Of a DNA stretch of 64,000 bases, positions 16,078 to 22,353 are shown in pieces. Numbering within the stretch: the first letter of the stretch is position 1; every line of letters begins with the position of its first letter. The stretch comes from Rubrobacter aplysinae (GTDB lineage Bacteria > Actinomycetota > Rubrobacteria > Rubrobacterales > Rubrobacteraceae): the NCBI RefSeq assembly GCF_001029505.1, contig NZ_LEKH01000004.1, positions 75,230 through 139,229 on the forward strand, read 5' to 3'. The notes under the pieces are model-generated. The model was not told the DNA's origin. It saw only the letters and a program-made list of their open reading frames with translations, and ran no database searches. Made by a program: the position numbers and the translations under genes.

Positions 16078-16827
16078 CTAGCCTTTCATCTTCAGGGTCT
16101 GGCGCACCGCCTCGTTGTAGCGCTCGACGATTTCGCGGTACTCGTCCACCTCCCGGCCGGCCTCGGTCTCGCCCAGACGCTTCTTGAGGGCGACGCAGCT
16201 GAAGTACGCGCCGAGGTAGTAGGGCCGCAGGCTTTCGAGTGGCATCGGCTGGCGCTCGGGGCGGACCGTCTTCTCGGCGGCCTCCTCGGCGGTGTACTGG
16301 ATCTCGGGCTCGTCGGCGCCGGTCGTACTGCTGTTGCCGCTGGCGTTCCCGGCGTCGTCGAGGGCCGAGATCACCGCGTCCTCGGCGGGCCGGTCGGAGA
16401 AGTCCTTGCCGCCGGTGTAGGCGTAGCGGACCTTGCCGGAGGCGTCGAGCACGACGATTGCGGGCTCGGCCACGCCCTCGCTCTCGTTCCACACGCCGCA
16501 CCGCTTCGCGAGCTCGCCTTCGGGGTCGCTGAGTAGCGGGAACGGCAGGGCGAGCTTCTCGACCATCGCCCGGTTGCTCTCTGGCGGGTCCACGCTGACC
16601 CCGGCGATCCGCGCCCCGCGGCTTTCGATCTCTTCGTATCTCCTGGCGAAGCTAACTAGCTGCCCGTTGCAGTACGGTCACCAGTCGCCCCGGTAGAACA
16701 GGAGCACCACCGGACCCTCGGGTAGCCTCTCCGGCAGGCTGAAAGCGCCGCCCCGTTCGTCGGGCAGCTCGAATAGGGGGACGGTGGATGCCCCCTCCGT
16801 GACCGGGTGTGTCGCCGTGTCCGTCAA
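16078..16827 (-). CDS. peroxiredoxin/thioredoxin-like protein, probable selenoprotein (in-frame TGA = Sec50)
   Basis: From TTG 16827 (GGAGG eight bases upstream) the frame reads VPLFELPDERGGAFSLPERL, VVLLFYRGDW, then TGA at 16680-16678, then PYCNGQLVSFARRYEEI and GVSVDPPESNRAMV through to the TAG at 16078. The TGA replaces exactly the first cysteine of the expected YRGDWCPYC redox motif of this AhpC/TSA-like family, giving UxxC. A hairpin 14-33 bases downstream fits a bacterial SECIS. The 249-residue protein continues past the redoxin fold (about 1-165) with a helical C-terminal extension of about 80 residues. It heads an operon with DUF4174 and CPBP genes. Alternative: nonsense mutation or sequence error at that one codon. 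Confidence 0.75.
16645..16664 (-). promoter_or_regulatory. candidate bacterial SECIS hairpin
   Basis: On the coding strand, 14 bases past the in-frame TGA, GGC-AGCT-[AGTT]-AGCT-TC-GCC folds as a 7-bp stem with a two-base bulge and an apical AGUU loop. The loop lies 20 bases after the TGA and has a G among its first two bases followed by U, matching the general rule for bacterial SECIS elements that bind SelB. Folding was done by eye only. Confidence 0.5.
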
Positions 16828-16979
16828 GTGTTCCTCCAGAGCCTTTCGAGTTCGCTGAACCTGTCGGATCCGCCGGATCCGAACGAGGGCCGAGTATATC
16901 GCCGGAGGGTCGGATTTCGAGCCCGGTTTACCTGCCAGCTACGCTAGCCGTGTTGGTTGTGCTAACCGTGCAGGCGCAT

Positions 16980-17651
16980 TTAGCGGCGGGGACGGCGGGG
17001 GATGGTGAGCCAGGAGGCCGAGTATCCGGCCATCTCCAGGCTCTGGACGACGGTCGAGGGGTCCTCGACGGCGAGGCGGAAGATCATGGTCCGGTTCTCG
17101 AACTTTTTCTCGGGCCGGGAGAGGACGCTGACTATGTCGGCGTCGAGCGCCCGGATCTCGTCGGCGACCTCGGCGATGATCCCGGCTCGGTCCGGAGCCG
17201 TTACCTGGACCTGGGTGCCGGGCTCGTGGACCCCGGTGAGGGTGACGAGCGCCCGCATCACGTCGGTGGAGGTGACGATCCCGATAAGCTCCTCCTCGTC
17301 GCCGTCCTCGGAGATGACGGGCAGCGCGTCTATCTTGCGCTCGTACATCTCCTGGGCGGCGAACCCGACGAGGTCCTGGGGATGGACCGTGATCGGGTCC
17401 GGGGTCATTATCTCCCGGACCGTGAGCTTCTCCAGCGCGGTCTTCTGATCCGTGTCCGCGCCTATGGCCGGGCTCGCGTCCCTGAGGTCCCGGTCGGAGA
17501 GTATGCCCGCGAGCTTGCCTCCATCGCCCCCCTCCAGGACGATGACGTGGCGTATCTCGTGCTCGTTACAAAGGGCCAGGGCCTCCGCCGCCGTGGACCC
17601 CGTCCCGAGCGTCACGGGCGCCGGGGTCATGAGATCCCGCATCTGAAACAT
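16980..17651 (-). CDS. CBS-CBS-ACT domain protein (AcuB-like)
   Basis: Two CBS domains form the first part: MRDLMTPAPVTLGTGSTAAEA (residues about 4-60) and VREIMTPDPITVHPQDLVGF (about 75-135), the latter with ITSTDVMRAL-like ending (VTSTDVMRALV). An ACT domain follows (VQVTAPDRAGIIAEVADEIRAL, residues about 148-215). CBS pairs bind adenine nucleotides and ACT domains bind amino acids, so this is a small allosteric sensor like AcuB; partner unknown. ATG 17651 has AGGAGG six bases upstream. It lies about 150 bases after the thioredoxin-like gene on the same strand, as a separate unit. Confidence 0.85.
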   Translation of the reverse strand: MFQMRDLMTPAPVTLGTGSTAAEALALCNEHEIRHVIVLEGGDGGKLAGILSDRDLRDASPAIGADTDQKTALEKLTVREIMTPDPITVHPQDLVGFAAQEMYERKIDALPVISEDGDEEELIGIVTSTDVMRALVTLTGVHEPGTQVQVTAPDRAGIIAEVADEIRALDADIVSVLSRPEKKFENRTMIFRLAVEDPSTVVQSLEMAGYSASWLTIPRRPRR

Positions 17652-17903
17652 CGCCAGCCTCCTAGCTCTCCGGTTCCGCGCGGCGTAGACAGCGTAGAAG
17701 TGAAGACCCCAAAACGCGGCCGCGCAGGGGACAGACTATCAGGAGGGGCTCTCCGCAGGAAGTGTCCGGGTATTGCCGGGAGGATACGTCCCGGGCGCGG
17801 CGGTGCCGTATCCAGGCCTCTCCGGGGAAACGGTGCTATTCCGGGGAGCATGCCTCCGGCCGGGGAGTTACGGGTGCTCAGGAGAAGGACTTGGGAGGAG
17901 AGC

Positions 17904-19196
17904 TCAGGAGGAGAGCTCGTACGGCTCGCCCCTGAGCCGGGCCCTGCACATTGACTCGTAGGCCGCGTCGAGCGCCTCTTCTGGTCCCTCTTCAGGCTTC
18001 TCTTCCGGTTCTCCGCCTGGCCCCTCGCGGGGCGCGAGGGCGATACCGGCCGTGATCTCGGTCTGGATCTCCGCTTCATCGAGCGGCAGCGGGTCGCGGA
18101 GGGCTTCGAGGATCTCCAGGATGATCCTCGTCGCCGTTTCCTCGTCTCCGGCGCTCTCGACGATCACCGCGAGGTCGTCGCCGCCCGTTCTGGCGACGGT
18201 ATCCTCCGGCCCGAGACAGCCGCCCATGCGCCGGGCTACCCCGTCTAGCAGCCGGTCCCCGGCCCGGTAGCCGAGTCGTTCCCGGGCCCGGTCCACTCCT
18301 CCGACCCTCAGCAGCATGACCGTCAGGCGGCTCTGGCGGCGTCTGGCGCGGGCCAGGGCGTTTTTCAGGCGGGCGTCGAGCAGCTCGCTGTTGGGCAGGC
18401 CCGTCGGGGGGTCGTGGTGCGTGCGGTAGGCGAGCTCCTCCTCCAGACGCCGGCGGCCGGAGATGTCCCTGGCGGAGGCCAGCACCAGCCGCTCTCTGCC
18501 GTAGTCCATCGCGCCGATGCCGACCTCGACCGGGAAGGTGCCGCCGTCCTTACGCCGGTGCTCGTTCTTGTGGAAGGTGCTCTGGAGGCCGGGGCCGGCG
18601 CGCAGGGCCTTGCGCCAGGGCGTGTCCGCGCGTCGGCGGCGCTCCTCTTTTGGTATGACGTCCGAGGCGAAGTCCGCGACCGACAGCGAGAGCAGCTCCT
18701 CCCGGCTGTACCCGAGAGACGCGCAGGCCTCCTCGTTACAGTCCACGATGCGGCCCTCCGCGTCGTGCAGAAAGATGGCCTCCACCGTGCTATCGAAGAG
18801 CTGCCGGAATCGCCGCTCGCTCTCCTCCAGAAGACTCCAGGCCTCCCGGCGTCCGGTGATGTCCGAGGCGTAGACCCGAATGCCGCCGGTGCCCGGCACG
18901 AGGTAGACCTCCAGCTCGTAGGCCGTCCCCTCCAGATCTGCCTCGCCCGTGCCCGAGAGCGGGCCGGACTCCCGCAGCCCGGAGGCGATGCGTCTGGCGG
19001 CGGAGATCAAGCCATGCGCCTCCTCCCTCTGCCGGAGATCCGGGAAAAGCGCCAGCGCCGCCGGGTTGGCGTAGAGGAGGCCCCGGTCGTCGAGCTCCAC
19101 GACCGGGTTCGGGTTCTGCTCTGGAAAGGCCGCGAGATGCGCGAGCCGGTCGAGGTTGTCCCCGTCCCGCCAGTAGCCGGAGTCGCCAGCGTTCAT
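17904..19196 (-). CDS. PAS-PAS-GGDEF protein with degenerate active site
   Basis: Architecture parallels the gene at 10951: a divergent PAS (residues about 25-130), a PAS with PAC (RFRQLFDSTVEAIFLHDAEG ... ASARDISGRRRLEEELAYR) and a GGDEF domain. Key residues are lost: TGLPN is preceded by HHDPP, the signature is TGGDDLAV (GGDDL instead of GG[DE]EF), and the metal-binding Asp region is LLRVGGVDRARE rather than LLDLDGFK. It is probably catalytically inactive or a GTP/c-di-GMP receptor. The tail contains a Glu/Pro/Gly repeat (GGEPEEKPEEGPEEAL). Confidence 0.85.
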   Translation of the reverse strand: MNAGDSGYWRDGDNLDRLAHLAAFPEQNPNPVVELDDRGLLYANPAALALFPDLRQREEAHGLISAARRIASGLRESGPLSGTGEADLEGTAYELEVYLVPGTGGIRVYASDITGRREAWSLLEESERRFRQLFDSTVEAIFLHDAEGRIVDCNEEACASLGYSREELLSLSVADFASDVIPKEERRRRADTPWRKALRAGPGLQSTFHKNEHRRKDGGTFPVEVGIGAMDYGRERLVLASARDISGRRRLEEELAYRTHHDPPTGLPNSELLDARLKNALARARRRQSRLTVMLLRVGGVDRARERLGYRAGDRLLDGVARRMGGCLGPEDTVARTGGDDLAVIVESAGDEETATRIILEILEALRDPLPLDEAEIQTEITAGIALAPREGPGGEPEEKPEEGPEEALDAAYESMCRARLRGEPYELSS

Positions 19197-19238
19197 GGGG
19201 GGTACGTTACACGCGCGGGGCCGACTTCGCTACGGACG

Positions 19239-19475
19239 TTATCCCTCTGCTATCCAGATACACTTCTCCTCGACCGGCCCGCCGTCGGCGGGTACGTCCT
19301 CCAGCACGGGCTCGGCGGTCTCGTCGTGGCCCCGCAGCCGGTACACGTCCATCCTCTCAGAGCCGTCGGCCCTGAAGGAGATCATGGCCCTGTCCCGCCC
19401 GGAGGCGAGCTTCTCCCCTCCAACGACCACGAAGGCCAGCGCCCCAGTGCTATTCGGATACTGCCAGATCGCCAC
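19239..19475 (-). CDS. small hypothetical protein
   Basis: A 78-residue frame from GTG 19475 (CGGAG a few bases upstream) encodes a soluble beta-rich protein: VAIWQYPNSTGALAFVVVGGE, RDRAMISFRADGSERMDVYRL, EEKCIWIAEG. The composition and codon bias look coding, and it is the only frame in this gap. No family recognised and no operon partner; moderately sure that it is a gene. Confidence 0.45.
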   Translation of the reverse strand: MAIWQYPNSTGALAFVVVGGEKLASGRDRAMISFRADGSERMDVYRLRGHDETAEPVLEDVPADGGPVEEKCIWIAEG

Positions 19476-19525
19476 GGCGCTCCGTTTCCACGTCTTCCTT
19501 GTCTACGTCCATACCACCCACAATG

Positions 19526-19630
19526 TTACAAGAACCGTGGCGTACTAGGCGGCTCGGTCCTCCAGAGCAGGTCTGTCTCGGCTTCGGTGGGGCCGTGGGT
19601 GGCGTTTACGAGCCCCACCAGGGTGTCTGC
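19526..19630 (-). pseudogene. decayed copy of the restriction-modification gene 3' end (copy C)
   Basis: Minus-strand reading LVGLVNATHGPTEAETDLLWR, TEPPSTPRFL then TAA aligns with the C-terminus of the large restriction protein ending at 22354 (LVNAAYGLTDAEIDLLWR, TAPPRMPRF). Several substitutions and no upstream homology show that it is an old partial copy. It lies downstream of DarG and next to the DUF433 gene, marking one edge of the defence island. Confidence 0.7.
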
Positions 19631-19676
19631 TGTGTGACAATAATAAACAAACAGAAAGAAGAGACGTGTAGGGAAG

Positions 19677-19877
19677 GTGGTGGATTTGGAGAAGGGGCAG
19701 GTGGTCTCCTGTGATTCCGAGGTCATGGGTGGGACTCTGGTCTTCTCGGGTACCCGCGTCCCCGTGCATACGCTCGTGGATTATCTGGAGGCCGGTCACT
19801 CGCTGGACGACTTCCTCGATGGCTTCTCGAGCGTGAGCCGCGATCAAGCCTCTGCTTACCTGGAGACGATGCTCTGA
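19677..19877 (+). CDS. DUF433-domain protein (antitoxin-like)
   Basis: A 66-residue protein with the DUF433 pattern: MGGTLVFSGTRVPVHTLVDYL, AGHSLDDFLDGF, VSRDQASAYLE. DUF433 proteins form a winged/helix-turn-helix fold and many are antitoxins of PIN-type or DUF5615 toxins. No toxin gene follows: the next gene is the convergent DarG one base away, so this is an orphan. GTG start with GGAAGGTG upstream; there are alternative codons nearby. Confidence 0.8.
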   Translation: MVDLEKGQVVSCDSEVMGGTLVFSGTRVPVHTLVDYLEAGHSLDDFLDGFSSVSRDQASAYLETML

Positions 19878-19878
19878 G

Positions 19879-20937
19879 CTATGCGTTACTTACGGCTGTG
19901 TTCACGGATAGCCAGCCTTCTTCTTTTAGGTGCTGCCAGGCGATGGAGATATGGTCTTCGCTAAAGAGGTGCTCTTTTCTGCGGCTCCAGCTCTGGACCG
20001 TTCTCGTCACTTCCTCTAGAGAGGTCTCTTCTCTCTCGGTGGCCGCCCAGTGAACGGTCGCCAGTAGCTCAAGGCCGTAGGGGGTCTCGAAGCCTTCGAT
20101 CAGGCGCGACACATGCTCGATGTTTTCCTCTGTATCGGGGTGATCTCGGAGATAGTCTCTCGCTTCCTCTTCTGCATTCGGCAAGAGTTCTATATCAGAG
20201 CCGCCGCTACGGTCGCCGTAACCGGTGATGTAGTGTCCTTCCAGCTTTTGTAGGACGAAGTTAAGATTCTCTGCGTATGGACCGTACCGATGAGCTTCGA
20301 ACTTGAGGCCGAACGTCTCCTCTCCGGCCGCCTGGGCGAAGTACGCCAACTTCTGTGCCACGGTGCGGCCGAGCCTGTAGTGCGAGGCCTTGTACGCACC
20401 AACGAGCTGTATCATAGTCGCCCGTAAGTTAGTAAGACTCGGTCTCTCGCCCTCGGCTTCAAGAGTTGTAGGCTTCGCCTCTTCGGAGGGCTCGTACACA
20501 TATGCTTTCACCTCTGGCACTTGCAACAGAACCTCTTCGATGAGCGGGCGCACCTCATGTTCCCAGCTCAGACCTCCGTTGCCACACCCCAGCGGTGGTA
20601 TCGCTATGGAATTCAAGTCTAGACGGCGAATCTCGCTCACCAGCGCCTCAAGCCCTTGCTCTACGTACTCCAGGCGTGAAGCGCCGCGCCAGTGCTTCTT
20701 CGTGGGGAAGTTGATTATGTACCTGGGGTTCGTGAGGCTGTCCAACTCGACGGTGAACATCTTGCCCACCTCTACCTCATCGTGCTTGCAGGCGCGCTCG
20801 TACTCCTTGAAGTTGCCGGGGAACTTCTTCTTGAACTGTAGCGCGACGCCCTTGCCCATGACGCCGACGGTATTAACCGAGTTGACCAGCGCCTCGGCGT
20901 CTGCCGCGAGCAGGTTGTTGCGGCGGAATTCGATCAT
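19879..20937 (-). CDS. darG: DarG antitoxin: macrodomain DNA ADP-ribosylglycohydrolase
   Basis: Residues 1-155 form a macrodomain (ALVNSVNTVGVMGKGVALQFK, IPPLGCGNGGLSW) that removes ADP-ribose added to DNA by DarT. Residues about 165-350 match the DarG C-terminal region (IQLVGAYKASHYRLGRTVAQKL, FEAHRYGPYAENLNFVLQKLE), which binds and blocks the toxin. Length of 352 is usual. ATG with AAAGGG upstream, 57 bases after darT, so it is cotranscribed. Lower GC than the surrounding genome, which fits transfer. Confidence 0.92.
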   Translation of the reverse strand: MIEFRRNNLLAADAEALVNSVNTVGVMGKGVALQFKKKFPGNFKEYERACKHDEVEVGKMFTVELDSLTNPRYIINFPTKKHWRGASRLEYVEQGLEALVSEIRRLDLNSIAIPPLGCGNGGLSWEHEVRPLIEEVLLQVPEVKAYVYEPSEEAKPTTLEAEGERPSLTNLRATMIQLVGAYKASHYRLGRTVAQKLAYFAQAAGEETFGLKFEAHRYGPYAENLNFVLQKLEGHYITGYGDRSGGSDIELLPNAEEEARDYLRDHPDTEENIEHVSRLIEGFETPYGLELLATVHWAATEREETSLEEVTRTVQSWSRRKEHLFSEDHISIAWQHLKEEGWLSVNTAVSNA

Positions 20938-20994
20938 CCCTTTACCCTTTAATCCCTCGTAGACCCAATCCTCTGGTGGCTAGATTACTAAATA

Positions 20995-21639
20995 CTAAAA
21001 GTACCAGCCAGCCTCTACCCTGACCGGCTTGATCCGGTGCGGCCACTCCCTTTGTAGATAGCCTTCTAGCCTCTCCTTTAATCTTACGTTCTTGACGGCC
21101 AAAAACTCTACCGCATCCCAGGGAAACTCGCCGTATACGAGAAATTCGGCCATACGACGACGGCTTCTGTCAGGGTCACCTACCGTGTCAAACCAGTATC
21201 TTGACCTCATAAGTTTCCAGTCTATTTCCCCCAAATGACCTATGTCATCGTAGAATTTCGAGAAAAGCGGAACGACTGGATGACCGTCTGAGAACACAAA
21301 TTCTAACCTGTGTTCCTGTATGCGCTGCACAGTCGACACCAGATAGATCAGAGGAGTGGTGCCGCCTTGATACTGTTCTGTATGGTTCTTTGAGTGTCTG
21401 TACATCATCGGCGAGCGCGGCGCAAAGTAGAAAGGAACAAAATCATGGAGGGTGCCTCCTGGGCCGCATCCTGTGTGCTTTCGACGCCGCTTATCTTGCA
21501 AATCCAAGTGCGATAAATCCACTTCCCTCTTGCCTTCTGGCAATTGGGATTGGCAATAGACACGCCCGGCACTCAAAATAGCTGGCAGGTTCTTAGCGTG
21601 TGTGAAGTGGTAGATGTACGTCGGTTCCGGGTAGCTCAT
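20995..21639 (-). CDS. darT: DarT toxin: ssDNA ADP-ribosyltransferase
   Basis: A DUF4433/DarT protein of 214 residues. The NAD-binding segment TYIYHFTHAKNLPAIL is at residues 7-22, FVPFYFAPRSPMMY at about 67-80, and RRMAEFLVYGEFPWDAV (about 162-178) carries the catalytic Glu and the region around it. DarT transfers ADP-ribose from NAD onto thymidine (or guanosine) in single-stranded DNA, blocking replication; it acts as a toxin and anti-phage effector. ATG lies one base after the stop of restriction-gene tail copy B, so translation was once coupled to that reading frame. Confidence 0.92.
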   Translation of the reverse strand: MSYPEPTYIYHFTHAKNLPAILSAGRVYCQSQLPEGKREVDLSHLDLQDKRRRKHTGCGPGGTLHDFVPFYFAPRSPMMYRHSKNHTEQYQGGTTPLIYLVSTVQRIQEHRLEFVFSDGHPVVPLFSKFYDDIGHLGEIDWKLMRSRYWFDTVGDPDRSRRRMAEFLVYGEFPWDAVEFLAVKNVRLKERLEGYLQREWPHRIKPVRVEAGWYF

Positions 21640-21640
21640 C

Positions 21641-21805
21641 TCAATACCGAGGCATCCTGGGCGGGGCGGTCCTCCAGAGCAGGTCTATCTCCGCGTCGGT
21701 GAGGCCGTAGGCGGCGTTTACGAGCTCCGAGAGGCGGCGCTCAAGCTTCGTGGCCTCGGTGCGGGCACTCTGCGAGGACAATTCGCCAGAGTGGGCCCGC
21801 GCCTG
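21641..21805 (-). pseudogene. second copy of the restriction-modification gene 3' end (copy B)
   Basis: The frame TEATKLERRLSELVNAAYGL, TDAEIDLLWRTAPPRMPRY then TGA (21643-21641) is nearly identical to the last 40 residues of the large restriction protein. DNA identity is high over about 85 bases (21655-21740 against 22375-22460). It follows the DUF2283 stop and has no start of its own. The TGA is one base before the darT ATG, so an earlier version of the locus probably had a restriction gene directly ahead of darTG. Confidence 0.8.
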
Positions 21806-21813
21806 CGGCGGTC

Positions 21814-22032
21814 TCAGCCCAAGCCTTCTAGCAGCCGGGCTCTCAAGCCTATTAGCGTGACGCCTACAAGCTCGTTGTTCTCCTCGTCGTAGCGGGCTAC
21901 CGCTCCTTCACCGATATCTACTCCTGTGGCCGGACGCGGGTCTCCCACGGAGACATACAGTACGTCGGCCTCTGCGTCGTATTCCCACCGGACGTCTTCC
22001 GTACTCTCCAGAATCTTCATCGCCGCTTCCAT
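21814..22032 (-). CDS. DUF2283-family protein (putative antitoxin)
   Basis: A 72-residue protein with the DUF2283 core: VRWEYDAEADVLYVSVGDPRP, GVDIGEGAVARYDEENNELVG. These small beta proteins are commonly encoded beside a small toxin-like nuclease gene. Here the gene overlaps the upstream PBECR-like frame by 16 bases, a coupled two-gene arrangement typical of toxin-antitoxin pairs. The antitoxin role is inferred from context and family habit. Confidence 0.75.
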   Translation of the reverse strand: MEAAMKILESTEDVRWEYDAEADVLYVSVGDPRPATGVDIGEGAVARYDEENNELVGVTLIGLRARLLEGLG

Positions 22033-22331
22033 ATGCTCTCCCTTCTAGCTGAGGGCCTTCTGGTCAGGTACGCCGTGAGTACGAATCCGTCGCTTGCGCT
22101 TGCCTCCCGATATACCACCGTTAGATGCTTGCTCCCAAGCGGTGTTTGTGGATAGCGCCGAATCGCCAGTAGAGCCCCGTAGTCGCCCTCCTGGATCAGG
22201 TCAGGGTTCGCTATAGTCTCAAGAAGCAACTCTCGTTGGCCGCCCAGTTCCGGGTGATGGGAGACTACGTGTTCCCATCGTTCGTCCGTTAACCGAACCG
22301 GCACGTCGTTTATCGAGCGCGCTACCTCCAC
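22017..22331 (-). CDS. PBECR-like small nuclease/toxin candidate
   Basis: The 104-residue protein (INDVPVRLTDERWEHVVSHHP, LLETIANPDLIQEGDYGALLA, LTVVYREASASDGFVLTAYLT) resembles the PBECR group of the Barnase-EndoU-colicin E5/D-RelE nuclease superfamily: WEHxxxxHPE, DPD.I..GD, and a final TAYLT strand. Such proteins are metal-independent RNases or phage polyvalent-protein modules. GTG start at 22331, 23 bases after the restriction gene. Paired with DUF2283 downstream. Family assignment by pattern only. Confidence 0.65.
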   Translation of the reverse strand: MEVARSINDVPVRLTDERWEHVVSHHPELGGQRELLLETIANPDLIQEGDYGALLAIRRYPQTPLGSKHLTVVYREASASDGFVLTAYLTRRPSARRESIWKRR

Positions 22332-22353
22332 TCAAGGATTGTAACGGCTTACC

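Noticed and set aside
15716-16501. Single 261-residue protein covering the DUF4174 region
   Set aside because: Its first half is the out-of-frame shadow of the redoxin gene (Arg-rich); only the part after about 16072 matches DUF4174.
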